DNA from: Halomonas meridiana
Lineage (GTDB): Bacteria; Pseudomonadota; Gammaproteobacteria; Pseudomonadales; Halomonadaceae
DNA length: 64,000 nucleotides
NCBI RefSeq assembly: GCF_009846525.1
Contig: NZ_CP024621.1
Coordinates: 2,480,001-2,544,000, forward strand
Direction of reading: 5' to 3'
Made by a program: the position numbers and the translations under genes. A model generated the notes under the pieces. It did not search any database and was not told the DNA's origin. It worked only from the letters and a program-made list of their open reading frames with translations. Each line of letters starts with the position of its first letter. The stretch's first letter is position 1. Shown in pieces: positions 45,760-54,185 of this stretch.

Positions 45760-47790
45760 TTACCAAATGGTGTTTTCTGTATATATTCTTTTTACCGAAT
45801 AATTAGACTCTTCTACAAGCTGAGGCAAAATTCGTTCAAAAGCATGAAGCACAGAGCCATCATATGGAATAGGTTCAGGCAAGTTAAATGTATCATCTTT
45901 AATTTTAGCTAAAGAAGACAAAGCAGAAACTCTCGCCCAAAACATAGTACCTAAAGGAAAATGATGGTAGTTATCTCTACGGCACAGCCCCATTTGCTTT
46001 AACAACAATTCAATATAGGCAGAATTTTTTCCCTCATCAACTAAGTGACGATCCTCGGCAAATACTAAACCTGTTTCAAAGTCATTAAACAATGAAAGTA
46101 TCTCTATACTTGCTGCTCTTGATCCCATTAAATTCCCAAGTAAATAGCGACGCCAACGATCACCGACACCGTTGGCTACATCATTTGATTTTTTTGTATG
46201 AAAATGCCCAACAATGTCATAGTAAGGCTCAATATTATCTATGAATTGACGATAAAAAGGGTATACATCTCTACCTTGGTTATCAAACCGTTGCAAATGC
46301 AAACTTCCACTTACTGACTCTTCCAATTGCTTAATATGGGCGTCATTTAGTTCTGGGACATGTGACACAAAGAGGTCCACATTATGATCAGTAAGAGTTT
46401 TGAAGTACTCACAAAACTCTGGTATGAGATCTTCAAAATAGATATGAAACTGTAATGCAATACGTCCACTGTAGATTTTTTCAACCGGCGCACCTTTAAT
46501 TATGGTTACTGGCATACCTTCAACTTTGGCCGACATCGCCATTTCTACAGCAGATTGAAAATCACATACATTAATATTGTCACAAACAGCTTGAATATCG
46601 GAGCCTGGGAACGGTTTAGTTACTGCGATACCTTTAATTAGCTGACTAAGGAAATGATTCTTTACAGCAAACTCACTAACTATATCTTTATTATAAAAAT
46701 TAGCAGAAAAGTTTTTGCGGAAGCAATCTAATTCCTCAAGCTTTTTCAATTCATCACGTCTAGCTATAGATTCATCAATTAAGACTTTTATATTTATGAC
46801 ATAGTTATCAAAACTAAGCTCCTTACTGCATATAGCTGAATTAACACCATTTTTAGAAATCAAGTAGTCAAATTTTTCAACTATATTTTCAGCAAGATTA
46901 CGTGCATCCCCGTACTTTCCTATGGCTGCTCGCGCATATTTTTCGACTACAAAGTCAGCTATCCCGCTAGACTCAGCAAAAACGCCTATTCCACAATCAG
47001 AATGCAAAGCATCAATAGCAACATTTGGAAAAGGATCAAGTTTAGATGTAAGAAGAAACAAATCAGCTTCACGTAATGCCAAACCAACATCGTGGACAGC
47101 ACCCGGAAAATGGACTCTATCTTTGATGCCTACTCGATGCATATAGGCATCAAGCCAAACACTAACTAATGTATCATTCTCATTGTAGCCATTACCAAGC
47201 CAGACAAACTGCAACTTATTTGCACGCACGTCGTTACTTTGCGACATTATCTCAAATATATAATGACATGTTTCTAAAAACCAATCGACACCTTTTCGAG
47301 GCTGAACATGTCCAGCACCGACTATTAATAAATCCTCATTGCTTAGCCCCAGTTGCTGCCTAAGACTCCAGGTTGAGTCATATCTAATTTTAAAATCCAA
47401 ATACCCTTGAGGTTGAATTACAATATGATTCGGAATAGTACGAATTCCACTAGAGCTAGATAGCTCATTTAGCCCGGAACTCATTAGACTTTTAGCCGGG
47501 TACATTACCATATCAGATGCTAAAAGCATTCTACTAACCTTACCTATAGGCCTAGTATACTCAGCAAACTCATGAAGTAAACTTGCAGTAGGTAAACCAA
47601 GGTTAAACGCTGCCTCTGCCATCTCAACAGACTCTACAGAGTTCAACAATACAGCGTTCACTCCAGTGTAATCGATTATTTTCTTGATGCAGAATTCAAG
47701 AGCTTGCACCCCAAGATGCCCAGGTGCGTCCAGGTGTACTATCCCAGCTTCGACAAAGTCTGAATGTAGCTCCCCCCCCTTAGAGTACAA
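45760..47790 (-). pseudogene. C-terminal part of frameshifted GT4-RgpF glycosyltransferase
   Basis: 676 codons in one frame; the only start is TTG 47790, inside the upstream frame. A GT4 domain (about 20-330) has LLIVGAGHVQPRKGVDWFLE, HFPGAVHDVG and DLFLLTSKLDPFPNVAIDAL. An RgpF/rhamnan-synthesis F domain (about 435-676) has IALQFHIYFEDLIPEFCEYF, RFDNQGRDVYPFYRQF and GHFHTKKS. It lacks the first strand and glycine-rich acceptor loop of GT4, which are encoded in the preceding frame. Adding one G to the 8-G tract at 47772-47779 would join both frames into one protein of about 925 residues. Either a broken gene, a sequencing error or a phase-variable gene in the OFF state. Confidence 0.75.
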
Positions 47791-48542
47791 GTTACAATAT
47801 TAAAATACTTACTCAATCTTTTTGAGACTTCTAATGCAACAACTGGAGCTCCAGTCGCACTGGCTTCGTGACTTACTAAAAGAACAGAAGACAAATGCTT
47901 ATCTTTTTCTTGCCCTCCTTTAATTATCAAGCTATCAATGTCCAAGAAGCCTAGACGACCTTCCTCGTGCCCATGGAAAATATAATGAAAAAAGGAATTT
48001 ATTGACGGATCAGCAACATCGGGATACATTGCTTCATAATGTTCTTGATCAAAAAAATCTTGAATTTTAACTATTCCACTTTCAGAAACATCTATCAACT
48101 CATTAATCCACTTTTCCTGTTCAGCGGAACTTAATCCGTTTTGTAAAATTTTTTCTTTAAGTAACAGAGCCTCTAGCCTTGATTTAAAGTCGTTGTTGTC
48201 GACTATCTTTTTATTTTCAGTTTTTTTCAGAATTATCTCATCATCTTCTTGCCAAGCAGACCTACCTTCATATTGGCCATATATTAAAAAATGTACTAAT
48301 GGATTGGTGCCATTACTGAGTACATCTGGGTTATTTTTTAAATAATAAGAAGAATGAAAAACCCCAACTATCTTTAAAGGGTAGTCCAAATAATTATGCA
48401 TAAAGAACAAAACTGGATCTTTAACTTTATCAGGCAAAGTCAAAGCATAAGCATCCCAATCCACCTCACTTTTTTTCAATAGAGCATAATTATCTTTATC
48501 TTTGTCTTTATTTAATATTTTCCGGATAATAAATTTCATCAT
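47739..48542 (-). pseudogene. N-terminal part of the frameshifted GT4-RgpF glycosyltransferase
   Basis: 267 codons. It carries two copies of a YY/YxxxYPDV...FxHYIFxGxxEGR-type module (around 65-95 and 165-200) seen at the front of large rhamnan-type glycosyltransferases. It then has VLLVSHEASATGAPVVALEV, the start of a GT4 domain, and stops 32 nt after the G-tract with SYIQTLSKLG. ATG 48542 overlaps the epimerase stop. Composition is AT-rich. It should be read together with the 45760-47790 part. Confidence 0.75.
47772..47779 (-). repeat. Homopolymer tract of 8 G (minus strand)
   Basis: CTCTAA-(G)8-AGCTAC on the minus strand. It lies exactly where the reading frame of the GT4 domain breaks. 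9 G would fuse the frames as TLRGGELHSDFVEAG; 6 G would also restore frame. It is the type of tract that slips during replication. Confidence 0.9.
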
Positions 48543-49420
48543 TCTTCCCTAAAAAGCTCATTCCTAAGATACTCAAAAGCTGTCAGACTACTAGCTCTTA
48601 AACCGTAAGTTTTACTAAGTTTTTCAGTACATAAAGAACTACACCTAACATCCGTTTTAGTTGAAATGGTTTCTTTTATCAATGCATTTGGAAGCTTTGA
48701 TCGTACAAACTGGATAAGCTCCTGCAACTTTATTGACTCTCCACTGGCAACATTAAACACTCCGGGGACAGGACGATCTATCATATCAACAAGTATGCGT
48801 GCCATTTCTGGTGCATATATAAAGTCACGCTGCGCCCCTTTTGGAAAACATGCATTAAAAACTTTACCCTCTCGAATATGATCTACAAGAACATCTACTA
48901 AGCCATGCTTAGGATGATTAACATTACCAAAAGGATTAGACACTCTTGCGCAAATAAATGGTACATTATTTGTTGCAGCAAGTTGTTGAAAAAGTGCTTC
49001 TTCAACAAGCTTCATCCGCCCATACCAAGAGCTTGGTGCTGGCGAATCAGTCTCTACACTAGGCGTAAATAATGCATCACCATAAATAGTTCCTGCGGAA
49101 GATATTTGCATTAGTAAACTAGGTGGTTTGTCACGCAACAAGTTTAATACTGTATTAGTAAGATTCCAAAACTCAGTCATCGCAGACTCAAAGTTTTCTT
49201 CAAAATCTCTTGGTTTCAACCCACCAATCGCGTTAATGACTATAGGCTTTTCATCTAAAGCTTTTTTCAGACTATCATCTACTAACTTAACTGTTTTAAA
49301 ATCACTATCAGCACCTCCTGAACGAGACACGCCTAACCAATCTCGACCACGGCAATTTAACTCTTGCGCAATATTAGAGCCTATAAATCCAGTAGCTCCG
49401 AGTAATACAATTTTTTGCAT
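48539..49420 (-). CDS. NAD-dependent epimerase/dehydratase (extended SDR)
   Basis: 293 residues. Cofactor motif GATGFIGSN at the N terminus, a catalytic Ser in LLMQISSAGTIYG, Tyr-x3-Lys in WYGRMKLVEE, then VSNPFGNVNHPKHG and KGAQRDFIYAPEMARILVDM. It acts on a nucleotide-linked sugar in the cytoplasm. By position after rmlC it may convert a dTDP-4-keto-6-deoxy sugar to another 6-deoxyhexose or act as a C4 reductase, but its substrate cannot be read from sequence. AT-rich like its downstream neighbours. Confidence 0.85.
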   Translation of the reverse strand: MQKIVLLGATGFIGSNIAQELNCRGRDWLGVSRSGGADSDFKTVKLVDDSLKKALDEKPIVINAIGGLKPRDFEENFESAMTEFWNLTNTVLNLLRDKPPSLLMQISSAGTIYGDALFTPSVETDSPAPSSWYGRMKLVEEALFQQLAATNNVPFICARVSNPFGNVNHPKHGLVDVLVDHIREGKVFNACFPKGAQRDFIYAPEMARILVDMIDRPVPGVFNVASGESIKLQELIQFVRSKLPNALIKETISTKTDVRCSSLCTEKLSKTYGLRASSLTAFEYLRNELFREE

Positions 49421-49435
49421 CCCCTCTCATCCCTT

Positions 49436-49993
49436 CTATCGTATTAATTCAAATTTTCGAGCATCTTTGAAGCTTGATCCTGCATTATCTTTCCCTGATA
49501 GAATGGGCATATTTTCATGTACAAGGGGCCAATCTATAGCTAAATCCTCATCATCCCAACGGATGCAGTATTCATCGCCCGGGTTGTAATAGTCTGTGCA
49601 TTTATACTGAAACTCAGCTTCATTACTAGTAACATAAAACGCATGGGCGAATCCTGGCGGTATCCAAAGCAGTTGCTTACTTGTAGAGTTTAAGAAAACA
49701 CCTATCCATTTACCAAATGTAGGACTGTTTAATCTTAAATCCACCGCAACATCAAAGACTTCTCCCCGAGTCACTCTAACTAATTTCCCTTGAGGCTTTT
49801 CAAACTGATAGTGCAGCCCTCGCAAAATACCGCAGCAAGAAAGACTATGATTATCTTGTACAAATGTGTAATTGCCACAATGTTTTATAAAATCTGCATG
49901 ACGAAAAGTCTCCATAAAAAAACCACGCTCATCACTAAATACTTGCGGAGTAAGAAGCATTACGTCGGGTATAGCAAGTTTTTCATATTGCAT
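49436..49993 (-). CDS. rmlC: dTDP-4-dehydrorhamnose 3,5-epimerase
   Basis: 185 residues, cupin fold. Motifs: FSDERGFFMETFR, VQDNHSLS, GILRGLHYQ with the active His, VFDVAVDLRLNSPTFGKW and IPPGFAHAFYV. Third step of dTDP-L-rhamnose synthesis. Its base composition is lower in GC than rmlA, rmlB and rmlD, so it may have arrived with the epimerase and glycosyltransferase genes that follow it. A heptamer repeat lies just upstream. Confidence 0.94.
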   Translation of the reverse strand: MQYEKLAIPDVMLLTPQVFSDERGFFMETFRHADFIKHCGNYTFVQDNHSLSCCGILRGLHYQFEKPQGKLVRVTRGEVFDVAVDLRLNSPTFGKWIGVFLNSTSKQLLWIPPGFAHAFYVTSNEAEFQYKCTDYYNPGDEYCIRWDDEDLAIDWPLVHENMPILSGKDNAGSSFKDARKFELIR

Positions 49994-50003
49994 GTAAAAG
50001 CCA

Positions 50004-50038
50004 TGAATAGTGAGTAATGAATAGTGAATAGTGAATAG
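50004..50038. repeat. Heptamer array between rmlC and rmlA, five TGAATAG-type units
   Basis: TGAATAG, TGAGTAA and then three TGAATAG, all in 7-bp phase, in the gap between the rmlA stop and the rmlC start. Same period and related sequence to the GGTGAGT array at 24652. Confidence 0.85.
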
Positions 50039-50054
50039 CTACTCTAATTACTTA

Positions 50055-50945
50055 TCACTTTTTACCTTTTAAAAGACGCTGTAGGTATTGCCCGTATTGG
50101 GTTTTGGCAAGCGGCTTGGCCAAGTCGGTCAAGCGCTCATTGCTTACCCAGCCTTGTTGCCAAGCAATTTCTTCTAAGCAGGCAATTTTCAACCCTTGGC
50201 GATGTTCGATGGTTTGCACATATTGGCTGGCTTCGAGCAGGCTATCATGGGTACCCGTATCCAGCCATGCAAAGCCACGGCCTAGGCGCTCTACCCGTAA
50301 GTCGCCGCGTTCGAGGTAGGCATTGTTGACACTGGTAATTTCTAGTTCGCCCCGTTCGGAAGGCTCTACCTGCTTGGCAATGTTCACCACATCGTTATCG
50401 TAGAAATAGAGGCCCGTAACAGCGTAGCTGGATTTCGGCTTTTTGGGCTTCTCTTCAATCGAGATCGCTTTGCCGTCTTCGTTAAATTCCACAACCCCAA
50501 AACGCTCTGGGTCTTTAACTAAATAGCCAAAAACCGTTGCGCCGGTGGCATGAGCGCTTGCACGCTTGAGCTGTTCTGAGAAGTGCTGGCCGTGGAAGAT
50601 GTTGTCTCCTAACACCAAGCACACGGGGCTTTCGCCAATAAACTCTTCACCAATAATAAACGCTTGTGCCAAACCATCGGGGCTAGGCTGCTCGGCATAC
50701 TGGAGGTTGATACCAAAGTCGTCCCCGCTGCCCAGCAGGTTTTTATATTGCGGCAAATCTTCAGGTGTCGAGATAATCAAAATATCACGAATGCCTGCCA
50801 GCATCAGCACGGAAATCGGATAGTAAATCATCGGTTTGTCATATACCGGCAGTAGCTGCTTAGACACACCACGCGTGATGGGGTGCAGGCGAGTACCGGA
50901 ACCACCGGCTAAAATGATGCCTTTACGCTGGGTTGGCTTGCTCAT
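50055..50945 (-). CDS. rmlA: Glucose-1-phosphate thymidylyltransferase
   Basis: 296 residues, makes dTDP-glucose from dTTP and glucose-1-phosphate. [63 protein letters not shown] and [15 protein letters not shown] are all present. ATG 50945 is chosen for AAGGAG 7 nt upstream; the open frame begins at 50978. Part of the rmlB-rmlD-rmlA-rmlC order on the minus strand. Confidence 0.96.
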   Translation of the reverse strand: MSKPTQRKGIILAGGSGTRLHPITRGVSKQLLPVYDKPMIYYPISVLMLAGIRDILIISTPEDLPQYKNLLGSGDDFGINLQYAEQPSPDGLAQAFIIGEEFIGESPVCLVLGDNIFHGQHFSEQLKRASAHATGATVFGYLVKDPERFGVVEFNEDGKAISIEEKPKKPKSSYAVTGLYFYDNDVVNIAKQVEPSERGELEITSVNNAYLERGDLRVERLGRGFAWLDTGTHDSLLEASQYVQTIEHRQGLKIACLEEIAWQQGWVSNERLTDLAKPLAKTQYGQYLQRLLKGKK

Positions 50946-51110
50946 GTTCGGCTCCTTAATATGATAGAAATAATACACTTAGCCACTGGCAACCACTGAA
51001 AACACCGAAATGGCAAAAACACGAAACGATAATAATGTAGTGAATAGGGTTTTTGCATGCTTTCCAAGTCGCCGTGGCGTAACACGACCTTCCGTGGCTC
51101 ATTTGCTTTT

Positions 51111-52067
51111 TTAACTTTCTAAATGTTCTTTTAACGTTAACGCCAGTTGGCTTTGCCAAGTAGGCAGGGAGATGCCTAGTGCGTTTTCCAACTTACCTAA
51201 CGCCATACGTGAGTTCAGTGGTCGCTGGGCAGGGGTCGGGTAATCTGCTGTAGGAATTCCCCCTGTTGCTTCCGGCGTAATGGCTAACGGTTGGCCTTCT
51301 ACTCGGGCTTGGGCAAAAATTTCACTCGCAAAGCCATGCCAGCTAGTTTCACCACGAGGAGCCAAGTGATAAATGCCTGTCGGGAGATGAGTTTTAGCTT
51401 GTAAACCGTAAATCGTGCATGAGTTACCTTGGGTGGTGAATGACATCGCGGTCACTTGGGCAATAAGACGTGCTGGAGTGGGTGCGCCTATTTGATCGTT
51501 GACGATGTTCAGCGATTCACGCTCGCGGCCCAGGTGCAGCATGGTTTTCATGAAGTTTTTACCACGAGCGGCGTATACCCAGCTAGTGCGGAAAATCAAA
51601 TAGCTAGCGCCGCTTTTCTCTACTGCCTCATCGCCCTCTAGCTTTGTTTGGCCGTATACGCTCAGCGGCCCGGTGGGGCTATCTTCTTGCCAGGGGATTT
51701 CGCCGTTGCCTGGGTATACGTAATCACTCGAATAGTGCACTAGTGGAATGCCCTGCTTAGCGGCATAGGCAGCTAATTGCGCAGGTAGCTCGGCGTTTAG
51801 TCGCTTGGCCTGCTCTGGCTCACTTTCGGCTTTGTCGACAGCAGTATACGCCGCCGCATTTAGAATCAGGGCGGGCTGGTGCTGTGCTAAGTAGGCATCT
51901 ATGGCGTTTGCATCCGTTAAATCGAGCGCTTGCCGGGTGGGTGCAAGAATAGTGCCCAACGTAGAAAACTGGCGCTGAAGCTCAAAGCCCACTTGGCCAT
52001 TGCCGCCGGTGATAAAAATCGTGAGGGGCAAATGGTGAGGGGTGAGGTGTGAGGGGTGAGGGGTCAT
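51111..52067 (-). CDS. rmlD: dTDP-4-dehydrorhamnose reductase with repeat-encoded N terminus
   Basis: 318 residues. Extended SDR: FITGGNGQVGFELQRQF cofactor loop, LNAAAYTAVDKAESEP, HYSSDYVYPG, YGQTKLEGDEAV and FRTSWVYAARGKNFMKTML. Last step of dTDP-L-rhamnose synthesis. The first 15 codons (MTPHPSHLTPHHLPL) are written by a CCCCTCA heptamer array and are absent from usual RmlD, which starts near FITGG. The ATG has a strong AGGAG. An in-frame TTG at codon 13 is a possible natural start. A change of one 7-bp unit would shift the frame between this ATG and the enzyme. Confidence 0.92.
   Translation of the reverse strand: MTPHPSHLTPHHLPLTIFITGGNGQVGFELQRQFSTLGTILAPTRQALDLTDANAIDAYLAQHQPALILNAAAYTAVDKAESEPEQAKRLNAELPAQLAAYAAKQGIPLVHYSSDYVYPGNGEIPWQEDSPTGPLSVYGQTKLEGDEAVEKSGASYLIFRTSWVYAARGKNFMKTMLHLGRERESLNIVNDQIGAPTPARLIAQVTAMSFTTQGNSCTIYGLQAKTHLPTGIYHLAPRGETSWHGFASEIFAQARVEGQPLAITPEATGGIPTADYPTPAQRPLNSRMALGKLENALGISLPTWQSQLALTLKEHLES
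52022..52063. repeat. Heptamer array inside the 5' coding end of rmlD
   Basis: Plus-strand units TGAGGGG, CAAATGG (degenerate), TGAGGGG, TGAGGTG, TGAGGGG, TGAGGGG, all in 7-bp phase, ending 1 nt from the rmlD start codon complement. It encodes the His/Pro/Thr-rich leader of RmlD. Confidence 0.88.
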
Positions 52068-52079
52068 GGTGCTCGCTCC

Positions 52080-53147
52080 TTATAAACTTCCGAGACGCTG
52101 GCCTTGGTAGCTGCCGTCTTGTACGCGCTTCCACCAGGTTTCGTTGGCGAGATACCATTCGACTGTTTTGCGTAGGCCGGTTTCGAAGGTTTCTGCTGGT
52201 GTCCAGCCGAGTTCGCGTTCGATTTTGCTGGCGTCAATAGCGTAGCGTACGTCGTGGCCGGGGCGGTCGGTGACGAAGGTAATTTGGTCGCGGTAAGACT
52301 TTTCGTTAGGCACTAACTCTTGCAGCAGATCGCAGAGAGTTTCAACCACGGTCAAGTTGGCTTTTTCGTTATGCCCACCAATGTTGTAGGTGTCGCCTAC
52401 TTGGCCTTCGGTGGCGACTTTGATGAGCGCACGCGCGTGGTCTTCCACGTAGAGCCAATCGCGGATTTGCTGGCCGTCGCCATAAACTGGCAGCGGCTTG
52501 CCTGCCAGTGCATTGAGAATCATCAACGGAATGAGTTTTTCCGGAAAGTGGTACGGGCCGTAGTTATTCGAGCAGTTCGTCACTAACGTAGGTAGGCCGT
52601 AAGTACGCTGCCAAGCACGCACGAGGTGGTCGGAACTAGCTTTGCTGGCGGAGTAAGGCGAGCTTGGCGCGTAGGGTGTCGTCTCGGTGAAGAGATCATC
52701 GGTGCCTTCCAAGTCACCGTACACTTCATCGGTAGAGATGTGATGAAAACGGAATGCTTCTGCTTTGGCGGCGTTCGTTTCTTGAAGGGTTTTCCAGTAG
52801 GCGCGGGCCGCTTCCAGCAGAACAGCCGTGCCAACAACGTTAGTTTGAATAAATTCAGCAGGGCCATCAATCGAGCGGTCTACATGGCTCTCGGCGGCCA
52901 GGTGCATCACAATATCTGGCTGGTGCTGCTCAAACAGTTTTTGCATCGCTGGGGCATCACAAATATCTGCTTGCACAAACGTATAGCGCTCGTTTCCTTG
53001 AACAGTGGCTAGCGATTCCAAATTACCTGCGTATGTCAGCTTATCGACATTCACCACGTGATGCTGGGAGTTGTGCACCAGCTCACGCACCACTGCCGAG
53101 CCAATAAAGCCGGCACCGCCGGTGATGAGGAATGTTTTATGTGCCAT
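52080..53147 (-). CDS. rmlB: dTDP-glucose 4,6-dehydratase
   Basis: 355 residues. [70 protein letters not shown] and [14 protein letters not shown] are all classic RmlB sequence, with Asp-Glu and Tyr-x3-Lys in place. Second step of dTDP-rhamnose synthesis. AAGGA lies 9 nt before ATG 53147. It follows kpsT by 42 bp and is the first sugar-nucleotide gene of the run. Confidence 0.97.
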   Translation of the reverse strand: MAHKTFLITGGAGFIGSAVVRELVHNSQHHVVNVDKLTYAGNLESLATVQGNERYTFVQADICDAPAMQKLFEQHQPDIVMHLAAESHVDRSIDGPAEFIQTNVVGTAVLLEAARAYWKTLQETNAAKAEAFRFHHISTDEVYGDLEGTDDLFTETTPYAPSSPYSASKASSDHLVRAWQRTYGLPTLVTNCSNNYGPYHFPEKLIPLMILNALAGKPLPVYGDGQQIRDWLYVEDHARALIKVATEGQVGDTYNIGGHNEKANLTVVETLCDLLQELVPNEKSYRDQITFVTDRPGHDVRYAIDASKIERELGWTPAETFETGLRKTVEWYLANETWWKRVQDGSYQGQRLGSL

Positions 53148-53189
53148 GAGTCTCTATCCTTGCAATAATTACACGTTAGCCAGCGCAAC

Positions 53190-54134
53190 TTAATCGTTAG
53201 CTGAGGTTAAAGCGCCCTGCTCTTTTTTGAGTGCTTCAAGATGAAGCTGGGCATTTTTGATCTGTTGTTCACGCTTGGGAATATCGTCGGCAATGTATTT
53301 TTGATACAGCGGAAGTAGCTTTTGCGTTTTAGCGACCTCTAACGATTTCTGAGCTTCTGCTAGCTTGCGCTTTACGTCATTGAGGTGTTTTTCAGCTTCT
53401 GGAATAGTGCCGGGCAAATGATCGAAGCGCCTGGGGTTATCCGCATTGGCTTTCGGAACGGGCGCTTTCCCTGCTTGAATATCACTGTGATACGCCCTGA
53501 CCGCTTCTTTAATGTCGTCGTACCAATAAGCCTGCCCTTCTTTCAGGTAAAGGCCTGCTTGGCATAGGTCTTTTAAGATGCCTTCTGAGTGGGAGACCAT
53601 AATGAGCGATGCCTTTCCCACCTTGGACTGAAACAGTGCCTTGGCTTTATCTTTAAACGCCTTGTCGCCTACGGCGGTGGCTTCGTCTGAAATATAAACG
53701 TCAAAATCAAACGCTAACGACAGACCAAACGATACGCGTGAACGCATCCCCGAGGAGTAAGTACGCACGGGCTCGTCAAACGCTTCACCGATTTCCGCAA
53801 ACTCTTCGACAAACTGGATGACTCGCTTGACGTCTTTGGTGTTACTGCCTTGAACGCGCGCTACAAACTTGGCGTTTTGCCGCCCCGTCATGTTGTTCTG
53901 CATACCCCCCGCCAGCCCAACCGGCCAGGAAACGCGGCTATGACGAATCACCTCTCCGCGTTCAGGCGAGTCCATGCCTGCAATCAGGCGCAGCAGTGTA
54001 GATTTACCAGCACCATTAGCGCCTATTAACCCCACACTCACGCCAGTCGGTATGGTGAGGTTGATGTCTTTCAGCACCCAATCACTACCGTGGTGGTTGT
54101 GGTAGCGCTTGTAGAGATTACGAATTTCGATCAT
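53190..54134 (-). CDS. kpsT: Capsule ABC transporter ATP-binding protein with C-terminal coiled coil
   Basis: 314 residues; KpsT itself is usually near 220. ATPase core: GLIGANGAGKSTLLRLIAG (Walker A), RTYSSGMRSRVSFGLSLA (signature), VYISDEATAVGD (Walker B) and MVSHSEGILKDL. With KpsM it drives export of the lipid-linked capsule across the inner membrane. Residues about 225-310 are an extra charged helical extension (EAEKHLNDVKRKLAEAQKSL, later KREQQIKNAQLHLEALKKEQ) likely to form a coiled coil. It is separated from kpsE and kpsM by an MBL-fold gene, so the usual kpsMT pairing is broken here. Confidence 0.93.
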   Translation of the reverse strand: MIEIRNLYKRYHNHHGSDWVLKDINLTIPTGVSVGLIGANGAGKSTLLRLIAGMDSPERGEVIRHSRVSWPVGLAGGMQNNMTGRQNAKFVARVQGSNTKDVKRVIQFVEEFAEIGEAFDEPVRTYSSGMRSRVSFGLSLAFDFDVYISDEATAVGDKAFKDKAKALFQSKVGKASLIMVSHSEGILKDLCQAGLYLKEGQAYWYDDIKEAVRAYHSDIQAGKAPVPKANADNPRRFDHLPGTIPEAEKHLNDVKRKLAEAQKSLEVAKTQKLLPLYQKYIADDIPKREQQIKNAQLHLEALKKEQGALTSAND

Positions 54135-54141
54135 TTGTTTG

Positions 54142-54183
54142 TGAATCGTAAGGTGTGAATGGTGAGTGATAAGTTCTGAATGT
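54142..54183. repeat. Degenerate heptamer array between the MBL gene and kpsT
   Basis: TGAATCG, TAAGGTG, TGAATGG, TGAGTGA, TAAGTTC, TGAATGT in 7-bp phase fill the 51-bp gap. Same family as the perfect arrays, but decayed. Confidence 0.65.
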
Positions 54184-54185
54184 GA

